DNA of 64,000 nt from Ophioceras dolichostomum (lineage: Eukaryota > Ascomycota > Sordariomycetes > Magnaporthales > Ophioceraceae), in contig PYST01000216.1 in NCBI GenBank assembly GCA_003049485.1, forward strand, positions 1 through 64,000, in the 5' to 3' direction. The position numbers were made by a program, and so were the translations under genes. The notes under the pieces were generated by a model. The model was given only the letters and a program-made list of their open reading frames with translations, made no database searches and had not been told where the DNA came from. This document shows, piece after piece, positions 31,712-44,303 of the stretch (position 1 is the first letter of the stretch; each line of letters starts with the position of its first letter).

Positions 31712-33272
31712 TCACATTCCGGTACCTCCTCCAGGAAGCTCGGTGAGCCCTACAGGCGCTGTTAGCATACCAGCATAGATAGCCGCAAGTGACATGACAA
31801 GACGAGAAATAGCAGGGGGATGGAACTGATTGGGGAAGGGGGGTCGGCTCCTGGGGAAAGAAAAGACAGATAAAAAAAACTTACAGCCTTCATAGTTCTC
31901 CTTAACCGTGTCCTTGACCTGGCACTTGTTCTTGGTGTTGGTGACCTGCGTCGTCAGCGCCCTGCAGTTGTTCAGGTAGCAGCCGGAGTCCATGGCCTTC
32001 TGCAGCGTGTCGTCCTTCCACCCGAACACGTAGTCGCCGTGCTGCCCGTACCCGGACGAGTCGCCCGTGCTGAGCACGAAGGGCTGGCTTCCGTCCGCGG
32101 GCCAGTCTGCTTTGTTGTTGAAGGCTCGGGTGTCCCATACGATCTGTTTTATGTGTGTGCATAAAATGAAGAGGAAAAAAGGGGCAGGTGGTTAGTGGTC
32201 AGTGGAAGGAAGTACAGGTTTCTCCCGTCCTCGGTTACAGCACCGGGGGGAAGGAAGGAAGGGAAGTGCATGAATGCAGCTGGGTATTTGATTGTGTAAG
32301 GATTGGCGAGGGGCTGAAACATACCTCCAGGTGGATTTGTGGAAGCTTGACCGGGTGGGAGGCAGGGCATGTTCCAGTGACGACCGCGAACGACGTTGGG
32401 CCGCTCGTGGGATGGGCGACGTGGTCTTGGTGGTTTGGGCTATCCAGATTCTTGCCATCCCAGCAACTGAACGAGAAAACAGACAGAATGAAAAGGTCAG
32501 TAAAAAGTTGCCCAACAGCCGCGAAACGCAGCGAGATTCGTCTGTACACTTACAGCGGGAATATGATACTAGACCTGATGCCGCCAGGGCAAGGGGTAGT
32601 CGGGAACGTCTCGGTATCCCTGGAAGGGTCCATGCAGGGAGAGTTGACGTTCCCGCCGAAGTTGGGGCCTGTGAAGCAGCGGAAGCAGCTCTGCATGTTC
32701 CTGCCTAGGCCGCTGTTCTTGCGCCGCATCGGATCGCCGCTGAGCATGCGGAAGCCGGGCTTGAACGCCGTGGTCTTGCCGGAGCCCGGGGAGGTGTAGT
32801 AGACCGTGACCCCCCCGTTGTCGCCGTTGAGCCCCTGGTTCGCCATCTGGGGCACACGCCTGTACGTCCCGTTCCGGGCCTTGAAGAAGATGTTGGCCGT
32901 CCAGTAGTTCGAGAAGTCCTGGTCGAAGCTGCAGGTTGTGCAGCTGGCGATCTTGGCGATGTCGCCCGTCGACATGGTCGCGTTGAAGGCGTTTCCGCCC
33001 ACGACCTGGTGGAGGTGGGGGGATGGGGTCATGCCGGGGTTGACCAAGCTGAAATGTGCATACATTGTTTGTTAGGGTACTATGGAATCAAGAATAGTGG
33101 TTCTGGGCTCAGGGGGTTGGGGTTTCCCTTACGGGTCGAGCCTCTCGATGACGACCTGGGAGCAGCCAAATCGCAGCATGGCGTTTGAGGCACCGCCGCC
33201 GCCGCCTCCGCGCTGCGGCGCGGCCACAACCAGGGGGGCCGAAACGGCCAAGATGGCGCTGAAAAGCAACAT
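31712..33272 (-). CDS. Secreted DUF1996 protein, 5 exons
   Basis: Exons 33272-33133, 33048-32554, 32466-32325, 32143-31885 and 31749-31712 join in phase to 357 aa. The signal peptide is MLLFSAILAVSAPLVVAAP, followed by a Gly run. The DUF1996 domain begins MLRFGCSQVVIERLDP and continues LVNPGMTPSPHLHQVVGGNA, ASCTTCSFDQDFSNYWTA, TVYYTSP, GGIRSSIIFPLCWDGKNLDS, CPASHPVKLPQIHLE and SGYGQHGDYVFGWKDD, in the usual order. It ends WLTELPGGGTGM, encoded partly by a 38-nt last exon. DUF1996 proteins are extracellular in filamentous fungi; the biochemical role is not established. No WSC domain is attached here, unlike in some relatives. Confidence 0.87.
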
Positions 33273-34041
33273 CGCGAATCTTACGGAGCAGGCACTGAGG
33301 AAACTTTGTTCACCACTGGTAAAGACTCGGTATGGCCAGCGGGTAAGAAAGGAGGCGGAATGGGCGTGATGCAGAAGACTGTCCAGGAATGACCGGTTTT
33401 ATGACTCCCAAATGTGCACGATAGTTCTGTTGTGGTATTCCTCTGTCTTGATTCCGGCCTGGAGGTTTTGCTCGGGCGTGTAAATGAACAATATCGCGGT
33501 GACGTTGCCAGCCTATTAAAAGCTGGGGCACTTTTGCCGGATAGACTTCACGGGCCTGTCGGCATACGGCTTGCCACAACCCAACTGAGCTTAGGTCCAG
33601 ATAAAAGTGCATCATACCCCTGTTATTAATACTATTGCATGTGCAGCCCCGCCCGTCACGGGAAAAATATGAATATCGGCATATATGCTTCCTGCTCGCA
33701 GCATCCCGGTAACGATCCCTTGCCATCAGGAGTTCGATGTTGTTGTTGCTCTGCTGCCGCCACCGCCGCTTCACGCAGGGCACTGGAGATCGGTTGTGAA
33801 CGTGATTGGCCCCAACTGCATGCGCACGTGGCTCTAGACGACCTGCGACAACACCCCAGGCTCCGCGAGCGAGTGCAGTGCCCCTAATCCCGGGATCTGC
33901 TCTCCGGAGACGGGCTTTGGCCTCAGGTCTCCGGCCGGTCAAACATCGTAACTGCTCCCCCTCGTCTGTCTCGGCAGCACCGAAGTCAACGACACCTCAG
34001 GTGCGTGCAGGCAATGCCTCCAGACCTACGCCATTTTATCC
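33273..34041. other. Spacer with DUF1996 promoter
   Basis: 769 bp. No coding feature recognised. Confidence 0.5.
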
Positions 34042-35124
34042 TTACTGAAACATCCCCCAAGAAGTTTGTGCGGCGCGGAAACCAACGGCTCCCCGTCCCA
34101 CGCCGGGGGCGGCCCGCCAGGGCCATGGCCGCTCGAAGTACGGGTCGCCCGCAGTGAACTCCCACCAGTTCATCACCGCGCTCAACTCGCCGTACCTGTA
34201 CAGCAGGGACGAGGCCTCTATGTACTGCCATCCCACATCCCACTTGGTGCAGCCCTCGACCAGCTCATAACAGTCCTCCTCGTCCTCCTCCTCGTCGTAT
34301 TCGTCGTATTAATACTTTGTATCGTCCTCGATGAACATGTTGTGCTTCGGATCCCCAAAGTACCGATCGATGAGAACGACGCTGCCCCTAAGCCGCCAAT
34401 TATACTCGCCCGTGATCCCGAAGCGCTCGTCGGACTCCATGCTAAGACCCCTGCGCATCGCCCGCAGGACCGCCCCGTCGACGTACACGCAGTACCGATA
34501 CCGCGCGATGCCCTCCCGCCTGGCATGCCAGGTGGCCTCTCCCAGCGCGTCGCGCTCCGCGACGGACGCCTCCCGCACTCAGGCGCGGAATATCATGCGC
34601 ACTTAGTCCTTCGTCGCGCCGTCGAGGTGGCTGCGGTCCTCGATGACCGTCCAGCGCAGGTGCGGCGCGCCTAGGTGCAGGCCGCTGGCTTGCTCTTCGG
34701 CTACGAACCTGTCGCCCTCGGTCTTGAGCTGCGCTAGGAACGCGTCCCACAGCTCGTCGTCGTCGTAGGTCGCGCGGTAGATCACGAAGCCCCAGCGGTG
34801 GTAGCCTGACACGAGCATGCTACCCAGGGTGTTCGGCCCGCTGACGTCCCACTTGTGCTTGGACTGTTGCGGCACTCCGTCGTCTGGTTCCTTGGGCGGT
34901 GGCGCAGAGATTGTGTCCGGCGTGCCGATGACGCGGGGGCACGAAGGGTGCGTGACTGCGGCTGCTGGTGAAGGGGAGCACATGGGGTTTGAGACGGGCC
35001 TCCACGGGTCCGGATCGGCTAGCGAGGTGTGGCGCCCGTATTCCGGGTTGTACAATCTCCATGGGTTGTCGTCGTCCGCCACCCGGAGCTGGCGACACGG
35101 ATGAGTTGGAGGAAGGCCGACCAC
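34042..35124 (-). pseudogene. Conserved fungal hypothetical protein with three in-frame stops
   Basis: One reading frame runs without shift through MLVSGYHRWGFVIYRATYDD, FLAQLKTEGDRFVAEEQ, RWTVIEDRSHLDGATKD, then TAA (34603-34605), VRMIFRA, TGA (near 34579), VREASVAERDALGE, RYRYCVYVDGAVL, a third TAA (34309-34311), YDEYDEEEDEED, YELVEGCTKWDVGWQYIEAS. The WGF-V-YR-TY and E-DGA-KD-VR pattern and the E-EGCT--DVGW block are, from memory, typical of a widespread ascomycete family of unknown function. The 5' end is not clear: 35124 is a GTG and no ATG lies upstream in frame before a TGA. The stops are compatible with C-to-T or G-to-A changes (TGG to TGA, CAA to TAA). Confidence 0.65.
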
Positions 35125-37017
35125 ATAGATTTGTTCCTCATTATGTTGTCATCAGAAACGGGAGTCGGAGGGTGGTGAAGATACCGCGGCTTGTATCAAA
35201 CAATGTCTGGCCCCCACGCGGTCTTTATGGGAGAGGACGGACAAGTACGGTAGGTAAACAAATTTTCTGCTCCCTCCACGGCGTGGCAGAAAAGCATATT
35301 CGCCGATTCGACAGGGGTCAACCCAAACTTCCTTCTATTAATGCCTGTTTGTGTTACATTCACTGCCAACGACACGGGGAAGAATCTTGGCTGTACCAAT
35401 ACTTTGATGATACAAACGTGATCATTCCTAGAACGTCTGACAATTCAGGAAAAACAATGTGCGTTCTCGAAAAGCTTGCACCTATCCATTGGATTACAAT
35501 AAAACCGTCTCTCGAAAGGTCTAAGTTGAAGTGTGGCACTAATCATCATCAACCCTCGAGCTGCCGACGTTTCCACACACCTCTCCTCTCGGCGATGGTC
35601 GCTGCTAACAGTGACGTTTTAGTTCGAGCCGTGGAAGACCTGTCCCTCCACGCCCAGCGACGAAGCGCCGTATCCGGAGCAGTGGTCGACGATGTACTGA
35701 GCGCCGTCCCGTCGGCGATGGAGCCGAAGAGTCGAGAATGTTTAGAGCTGCCCGACTATTCACAAAGATACACTACAATCAGAGTTAGGACCTTTCATAA
35801 CCATACCCTGGTACGCAGGTACCTAGGTACCTACCTTGGGTAGAAAGGAGGGAGGAGGCGAGGAGGAGGGTGTTGATGCGGACTGGACTAGGGTGCCTAA
35901 GCACGTCATTGCACCACCAAAGAGCCACCTCATACGAGCAGCCCGCGCGCCCACAAGCCCCGGACCAGGTCTGTTGGACGGCTTCCCGCTCGTGCCGCGC
36001 AGGTGGTCGATGCCCGTCACGACATCCTGCCTCTAGGGCCATACAGCCGTGTTGTCTCGCCGTTCCCGCCGCAGTTGACCTGGGCGTCGTTGAACGTCTT
36101 TGCGCTTCTCGTTCTTAACTGGCAGAGACGACGACTCCTTGTCGGTTTCGCAGTCCGGGTTGGTCTCGAGCAGCTGCGCGCAACCCTCTACCGTGCCGCT
36201 CTATAGCAAAAAACACGATCATTCAGTGTCGTTGATATAGGGAGGAGCAGTTGGTCAGTTCGCAGCTTTGAGGGGGGGGNNNNNNNNNNNNNNNNNNNNN
36301 NNNNGGGGGGGGGGGAATCGTATATGTGTGAGTTGTGTTGAAGGTGAATAAGATGATGGCCTCACTAACAAGCTCAATCGCAGGGAGTCGAGCGGATTGT
36401 ATAGGTACGCAGTCGTGTTGCCCATCAAGCGAGACAGAGGAAATCAAGTGCTAAAATCCCGATGCAATTCAGAGAAAGGGGTGGCCGCAAACCAGCACCC
36501 AGTCCGCAGTGCTACGGATAGCAAGCCGGCTGGCAGCTGCTTGGCATCCAGAATCGCCCAAAAAATAGAGCCCGGCTAGCTCAGCCGGCTCCGCTCCGGC
36601 TCCCGGCTCACTCCCGTTCCTGCCGCCCCGGCTGAACTGCAGTCGCTCAACCTCCAATGGAGCCGATGGAGCACGCGAAAAGAAGAGCGTAGCACGCGTG
36701 GCTACCTACTATTTAGTATTGACCAATGGAAGAGCTGAAGCCACCGACTGGTGGTTGGCCGGAGCCGTCCCTCGCGTGACTCAAAAAGCTGTTTGTAGAG
36801 ATGGCTCGACAACGGGACAACGGGCAGCGGAAGGCGGACCTTCTGATCCTCCTCGGCTATGTAGGTAAGTACCCGAGTCCTCCGACTTGGCAAAAGAGGC
36901 TATCGGTGGATCACATGACAAAATAATTCCGAGCAAATGCTTGGCATCATCGCTCGTTCTCATAAGTATCCTCTCTTCGTAAATGGTGTTTGTTGTCTGC
37001 TTTCCCATCTCATTTCG
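35125..37017. other. Spacer downstream of APC1, with assembly gap
   Basis: About 1.9 kb. No gene recognised. Open frames on the plus strand (for example 34968-35843) are largely opposite the pseudogene and have no motif. Confidence 0.5.
36280..36304. other. Assembly gap (25 N) between G homopolymers
   Basis: Twenty-five N flanked by 9 G on the left and about 11 G on the right. The sequence across the gap is unknown; its length is probably nominal. Confidence 0.98.
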
Positions 37018-40000
37018 CTACCTCGCCTGGCTAGCAAGCCAAGCCTTCCCCTTCAGCATCTCGATAACGCTATCCCTCATCCACCAACCACTGCTGCTCT
37101 CTTCCTCGCCATCTCCCCGACCATCGCCATCACCATCATCATCCGTGGTCTGTGGAGGCTGCGCAGACGCAGTAGGCAACGGTTCTGAGATCCTGACCCC
37201 CTTACCTTTACCCTTACCCTTACCCTTACTCTTCCCGTCCCTGTCTTCATTTCCCCCACCACCACTACCAGCAATGGTTCCATCACCCCGCCTATCCGCC
37301 CACTCGAACAACATCCTCAGCCCCAACAGCTCATCCCTCCCACCAGCCTCGACAGCCTCCTCGAGCACCAGCCTAGCATCCACCGCATCCGCCGCCCCCT
37401 TCCCGCCACCACCACCATCATCGTCCCAAGCGCACCTGTCCAGCACGACCGCGCGCTCCGCGCGCGTCAAGCCCCTGAGAGCGGGCAGGTCGAACACCCA
37501 CTCCAGCGGATCCGCCGCCGCTGATGCCGATGCCGATACCGTCGCCGGCGAAGCGGCCGACCCGGCGCCAGCCCCGACGCCGACGCCGACGCCACGTTTT
37601 CCGATGCCACTGCCATTGCCACCTGAAGAAGGAGCAGAAGCAAAGTTTCCATCGTCCCGCCGACCAAGCGCCTGTATCGTCGCGCCGAAGATGCCGTCCC
37701 GTGCGGGGCGCCGACGCAGCCGCAGACACTGATTAGCTCGGAAGGCGGCGATCATATCTACATGGTCCGCAACAGAGCCATCTTCCGCCTTCTCCTTATT
37801 CTTCTTCGTCTTCGACGACGACGCTGCCGTTTCCGAGGAGGCCGCGGTGAAATCGATCGAGAGGTCCCAGTAGCCCATCGCGGCGGCGTCGGTGCGCAGC
37901 GTGGCGATCTCCTCCAGAGGCGGGAGGAGGCACGGCGTCTGGCGGCGGAGCACGATGGGCTCTGGTGGGACGGCGGCGGGCGGCGGGAGCGGCGGGGGCG
38001 GCATTGATCCCCGAACCACCGTTGTTTTGATCCTGCGCCCCAGCTCGACGTCTACGGCACCAGTAGTAACGCCTGCATGCGGCGCTGCTGCCGGGTGGCA
38101 GCCCTTGAGCTTGATGGAGACGGGCACGGAGATCGGCTGGCCGGTAGCCATGTCCTTGACGACCAGACAGCGCGGCTCCGTGGCCAGGACCCAGAAGTGC
38201 CTGAACGCCTGCAGGTGCGAGCGGTTGTCCTGCACGGTGGTGGGGAAGAGCGGGTAGAAGGCCGCCAGCAGCGACGCGACGGCCAGGTCGCTCGTGCCGA
38301 ACGTGCATGTGCCGCACCCCAGGAACAGCGCGCCGACTGCCAGGTGGGCGGCCATGTGCGAGCCGTACGTGGTGTGGGCATCGTCGCGTCCGTGGAGGGC
38401 GCGCAGGCGGCGCAGGACGGCCAGGTCGCCCGTGCCCGCCATGACGGTGGAACAGGAGAGGGCCAGCACGTCGACGCACGTGCGCGCGCCCGTCCGCGCC
38501 ATCTGGGCGTCGAAGTCGCGGGCGGGGCGGGCGAGCGTGCGCATGTACCCGTCCAGGTAGGACACGAGGAGGTTGCGGACGCGCTCGTTCGCCGAGCCGG
38601 TGTGGCGGAGCGCGATGGAGAAGCAGAGGCCGGCCATTATGGAGAGGAAGGGGAGGTCGGTGCTCTTTGCGGGAGCGCCGCTGCTAGTAGGGTGAGGAGA
38701 GGAGGATGATGATGAGGTTGCGGTGGCGGCGGCGCGGGCCCTCTCCCGCCACTCGAGGTGGCCTTGGCGGTACTCAGCGGGGAGGTTGCGGTGGATCCAC
38801 TCGGCCGTCGGCTCTATCCTACTCCAGAGGATCAGGTTGCGCGCGAGCGTGCGGAGAAGCAGGATGTCCGGGCGGACGTAGTCGAACTGCTTCACCGAGT
38901 CCGGCACGTCGATCTTGCGCGCCACGATGTGGTCCTCGGACTTCATGAAGATGAGCGCGATGGCCACCACGGCCCCTGGCGCGGAGCGGTCCAGCACGTT
39001 GACGAGCTCGACCTTCTTGGCGGACGACGCCACCGTGAGCAGCTTCTCGGTCAGCCGCATGTCGTGCAAGCCCTTCAGGTTCGAGCCCTTGCCGAGGTTG
39101 ATGAACCCCAGCGCGAACCCGGCCGCCAGCCGATAGCCTTCGTTCCTGAGGGGGTCCTCGTCGTCCTCGTCCTCGACGTGCTCGATCTCGGACAGCATCA
39201 CCTCGCTCATGCGGCGGTGCTGCGTGTTGCAGTATAGTAGGCCGATGCCCATGATGCCCGTCGTCTGCGTGAGGTGCGACAGGTTCAGCTCGGCCGCGCC
39301 CCGGGGCAGCATCCTCGTGACGTGCACCGAGAGCAGCCGCGTGATCAGCGAGTCCATGGTGCCGATGTGCGACGCCGCCAGCCCGAGGAGTAGCCCGATA
39401 GACGTCATCGTGTGCTTTTCCGTAAGATACTTGAATGCCACCCACTTTGCTAGCGTCTTGAGGTGTCCGTTTAGGCCGAGGGCGAGTAGGAATCCTGCGT
39501 GCCTATTGTTGAGCTCTTTGCCCGGCGGCTTGTTGTACAAGATCCAGGACGTGTCGACGCCTTTAGCATGCGGAGAGATGGCCAGCCCAGCGGCGACTCC
39601 CTGATGGAAGAAGGCCCAGTTCACCTTCTCCTCCGTGAACATCGACTTGTCCACGCTGACCACCACGTTCGCTGGCTTGATGTTGCACGTGAGCTGAAAG
39701 CCGTTGATCGGGAACTTCTGGGTAAGAAAGGGGTACCGCAGCGCATAGTAGAGCATGCCGCGACCGGAGGGGATCGCCAACGTGCCCGTGGCGACGGTTG
39801 TGGCGAGCTCCTTTTGCTTCTCGAGGTACTCGACGTCGCTCCACTTAGGATGCGAGTCGAGACGCAGGACCCTCGGCTTGTGCGTCGAAAGCAGGTTCTG
39901 AGCCTCGTTGAGCCGGCGGTCGTCCTTGAAGAGGGCACGCACCACCGCCTGGCGCTCGGTACCTTCACCGTCCTCGGCGTTCAGGCTGCTGAAGTCGTCT

Positions 40001-43000
40001 AGGTTCCTGCAGAGAAGCTGGACATCCCAGTGGGACGTGTGCGACGGGTTTGTGTGGCTGACCAGGTTGTTCCGGAACATCCAGTCCGGCTTGAGCACCG
40101 TGCTGATGTCGCTACGGTCGACCAGCTCTAGCAGCTCCTTGGACCAATGTGCCGGCGGGTGGGACTGGCACATGGATATGGCGTCCCGGAACGGAGTGAG
40201 GATTGCCTCGGGAAGAGTCTCCAGAATCTCACTGGTGAACCCGCACTTGAACAGGGTCTCCACGACCTCGACGTGGTTGCTTAGGTTACCAGAAGTGTGA
40301 AAGAACTTCTGGAACATCAGCGTTCGTGGAGTGATGTCGCTCCATCTCCGCTCGTCCAAAGAGTCCCTTTGGCTGTGTTGCACTGCAGTGGAGTACACGT
40401 CCAAGAGCGTGAGAAACGAGACGTCCGACTTTCCAACCAACCTAGACTGTATCCAGTCGAGTACAGATGGGATCTTTCCAGGATGCGGCAGTGGAGGTGT
40501 GAGATCGAGGTCTGTGGGATTTTAATCAGCATCCAGCGAAACAAGCGAATATTACGAGAGCGAGAGAGAGGTGAGAGAGGGCGGGAAGAGAACACATCCA
40601 GATTAGGCCCTGTCACGTACCTGCGTCATGGCTAGAGTCTAACCCGCACTGCAGCCCCAGCTCATACAGCTGCACGAAGTCGTGCCACCTCACCCACCTC
40701 GCGATCTGGCAGACCACAAGCCTCAGATCGGCAGGGCCGGGGAAGAGACACTCTGCCGAGAAGGCGTCAAGCTTCTGCTCTTCGAGCAGGAAATGCAGCC
40801 CCATGATGATGCTCCACGCCGCGCTCCTTCTCGTCTCGAGGCTCCTGCCCGAGGCCGTCGGCAGGTACCCTTCCGCGCCGACGAGGGTGGCCCCACATGG
40901 CGTACCCGGCGTGCCCCCCGGCGGCGAGGCGATGAAGTCCTTCGCGAAGGCGATGTGCTGCGAGATGAAGTCGGTTGGCTCATCAATGTCAAAAGCAGAA
41001 GCAGAAGAATACTCATCCCGTGTCGCCAGGCCCGCGAACTGTGCTTCGTCGAGCAGCCACCTCCAACCCCGCTCTTGCATCCACGATGGCGCGTCCCCGG
41101 ACTGAGCAGTCTCGAGCATGTGCATCTGGTTCCACTTGCTCGGTTCTTGTCGCGATGAAGTGGGCGTATGCGTCCTCCTGTGGCCTAGTGGGGTCGAAGA
41201 CCTCGGAGAAGGGGCCGGGATGGCAGAGCTAGAGCGCTGGTGTTGTTTTTGTTGACGGCTCTGTGGAGTCCCAGCGGAGCCGGCGGAGGGAGGATTCGGG
41301 TCAAGGGCTAGAAACAAGACGAACAGCTCGATGACGAGGGCCGACCACTCGGCGTTGGCCACCTGGTTCTCACGGCCGCAGCTGGTCAACCACTGCATGA
41401 TATGCCACCAGCCCGTGAGCATCCGCTCCCCCTGCGAGTCCGGAAGCAAGCTTCGGCAGACGTGCAGAACCTGGCGGACCTGGCGTGTCGACGGCTCAAG
41501 TTTGATCTGGATGCGGTGGAACCTGCCGTCCTTGTCGCGTACGTCCACCATTCCGCGGGCTTTCGAGTGGCAGACCGAGTCTAGCCCGGCGCCTGACAGG
41601 CTGACGGCGCGTCGGCCACGGCGCTCCTTGTCAACAAGCTTGCCCCCGTACTCGATGCTGTTAAGATTATCGAGGAACAGAGGCGGCAGCGTGAGCTTCG
41701 TAAGCTCACTCCACGGCGCCTGCACACTGAGCTCACGATGACCGGCCATGTTCTCCGAGAGGACGAGGATCATGGACTGGTCGCCGTCGACGATCTTGCA
41801 CGAATCCACTACGCTCTGAACTCTCCGCAGGGGACCCCATGTGACGATGAGATCCGAGTCAACCGTCCCCGTCGAGGACAGGGCTCGCGTTGGATGCATT
41901 CTGGTAGCGGCAGGGTTGGTACTGGACTTCTTGCGCGCCTGAACGTGGAGGGTCAACAGTTGCAGGCGTTTGTCGACTGGGTCCTGGATGCCGATAAGAA
42001 GGTACGTGCGGTCCGGTTCGTCAACCGCATAGGGAGGGCCGACAACGATGTAGACCTTGCACTGGCTCTTCGCGGGCTTGTCTGACAGGGAATATCTGAC
42101 GTTTGCGTTCTCCATAGAGATGCTGTGTATCTTGGTGAGGTGGATCTCCTTCGCCAAGCCGTCAAGCTCGCTGTCCTCTAGGCCGATATTCTGGAAGCCC
42201 TCGAAGTCGCCTCCGGCACGTAGCGACTCCAAGATGTCGTCTGTGGGTGCCTCAAGGAGGCTGTTGAGACTCTGGTTGTACGTCCCACTCGCGTTCATCG
42301 GCGCATAGCCGCCGCTGAGACGGCTGCGCTGGCTGCCGTGCGAGTCGACTCGCCGCCCGCCTGGATGTGTGACCATGGACTGATCGGCGAAGGTTGAGCG
42401 GTCATGTGAGGCCGAGAGATCCGCCCTGGCGAGGAGGGAGCTAACTCGTCTGGACTGGCGCCTCGTCACCTCCCCGCCCTTGTCGGGGTCGAGCTTGATC
42501 GCCAGCTGCATTGGGCTTTCTACCTGGTCGCTCTTCCGTGTTTTCTTCACGGGAATAGAGGCCAAGCTGGGTCCACCACCCAAGCTCTCGCGGAAGCCAG
42601 GATGGATCGGCGTCGTGGCTCCGCTAGCCAGACCAGGCTGCATCGAGCTGCGACGCCGGGACACGCTCGGCTTGCGCTTCTTCGTTTGTTGGGTGAAGAT
42701 GTCTTGGGGCTCCAGATACGCCAGCTTCCAGATGGTGTACATGTTGGTCTCCCGGTTGACGGTGACAGCTAGGATCAGGCCGTCAAGGCTGCTAGGGCTC
42801 GGCTGGCCTGGGCGCCGGATGGCCTCTATGTGCAGAATTTCCTCCGCTGGGTCGAGGAACGGCGTCCGGATGGAACTCCTTCGCCTCCGGCCCCGGGCCG
42901 GCTTCTCTGGCTGCGTCACCACCAGTCCCAGTTCAAGAAAGGGATCTGTGAGACAGACGAGGCGTGGCCAGTGGGAGTCGCTAGTCTCTAGGGGTGGCTC

Positions 43001-43717
43001 CCACATGTTCTCAAGTGTCGAGCTGAGTCTCAACGGCAAAGTCTTCGGTTTGCCCAGCCCTTCGGTGGAGAACTGCACCTGGGGTGCACGCATAGATGAT
43101 GGCGATAGTTGCGAGGAGACGAAGGAATTCGGCGGGACTCGGGGGAATTTCAGGGTGACCGGGGAGAGGTTATCGGCCTTCGACTTGCGCTGGATTATGA
43201 CGCCGACAGGGGCGGCACAGGCGGTCTCGACTTCGAAGGGCATGTGGATGATGTGGCTCGTGCCGGAGAGGAAGTAGATATGCGCCTGCGTCTTCAGGAA
43301 GACGACGAGCGCCTTCGATAGCACGCTCTTCTCCGGACTCTTATCGTTCTTGCAGTGTCCGCTACTAGCATCGGCAGCTCGGGGCCCACTGGTATCATCG
43401 CTGTCGTCATCACCATCACCGCTCCCTCCCGGAGCCGGGAACCTCGTCAGGATGGCCTGGCTGATGGGTTCCTGCTCGGCAGAGAAGTTGAAACTCTTCT
43501 TAAAAATACCGCCTCGGGACCAAAAGACAGTATCGCCCGCGATGAGCAGCTCATCGTGTCCATCGTCCTCGCCCGGTCTCTTGTTCGTCCCGTGGACATC
43601 GGGGATGATGTCCCATGTGTACAGATCTGGAGATGGGTCCGGGGGTAGGCGCCGATCGTAAACTGCGTTCTCAAGTCCCATAGGCTGGTGTATGCCAAAA
43701 GACGTCACCGAAGCCAT
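37018..43717 (-). CDS. APC1: Anaphase-promoting complex subunit 1 (BimE/Cut4 orthologue), 2 exons
   Basis: Exons 43717-40621 and 40511-37018 join with a split codon to 2196 aa. The start was set at ATG 43717 (MASVTSFGIHQPMG); the open frame extends 9 bases further only by a TTG. The N-terminal half is the APC1 beta-propeller region (LYTWDIIPDVHGTNKRPGED, AGDTVFWSRGGIFKKSFNFS) with a long Ser/Arg-rich insert at about 350-490, probably a phosphorylated loop. The C-terminal half contains the proteasome/cyclosome repeats at roughly residues 1400-1560 (GLLLGLAASHIGTMDSLITR, TGIMGIGLLYCNTQHRRMSE, RLAAGFALGFINLGKGSNLK), which scaffold the complex. The last 250 residues hold unusual low-complexity inserts (Gly/Ser/Ala, and a KGKGKGKG run). 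APC1 is the largest scaffold of the mitotic ubiquitin ligase APC/C. Confidence 0.92.
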
Positions 43718-44303
43718 TCTGCCCAATTCGCTCCATAAGCGGAACAGGCCAGAATGGGTATGAGGCGGAGATTTGAGCGAATTGTGGGCGGATCGCGGAG
43801 GGGTCCAGGAGTTTTAGGAGGGTGGTGTTCGCGGGGAGAAGCGAAGGGAGTGCCGAGGATTTTGGGCCAATGCCGAGGGAGGAAAGGGTAAAGAAAAGCG
43901 GAAGGTGGCTAGCGCCCGCTACGCGCAAGGCACTCGATGTTGTAGGAACCGCGCCCGACCTGAGTCTTGGGAAGCTGCATCACCATTGATGCTCGCACAC
44001 GGAAGCTCATCCGAAGTCGCGTGGGACGCGATTTCCATAGCCCACTTTGCGCGCATGGAAGGTTGGCGGGGCAATCCCTGATTGGTTGGTCCCTGTTGAA
44101 TGTGGATCGTCGTGCCTGACGCCAAGTGAACTGGCTGTGACGTAGCTTCAAACCTCGGTCAGGCGCAGCGAGCTCCAGGAGCTGAGCTGAGCTCCATCCA
44201 GGTGAATCCAAGCGAAATCAAGCACCGCCGCCAACAACCGACCTCCCTTTTCAAGTTCGAATATCGCCATGTCCAGAAACAGCCCCTGGAGCAACCCCTC
44301 ACC
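43718..44303. promoter_or_regulatory. Divergent promoter of APC1 and VPS41
   Basis: 586 bp between opposed start codons. No TATA box is obvious. The VPS41-side leader contains an open frame in phase with the gene from GTG 44202 but no upstream ATG in that frame. Confidence 0.55.

Noticed and set aside
34968..35843. 291-codon plus-strand open frame
   Set aside because: It partly lies opposite the conserved-family pseudogene and has no recognisable motif.
37199..37240. CCCTTA-type repeats resembling telomere sequence
   Set aside because: The unit is cccttac, not CCCTAA, and it lies inside the APC1 reading frame, where it encodes the KGKGKGKG run.
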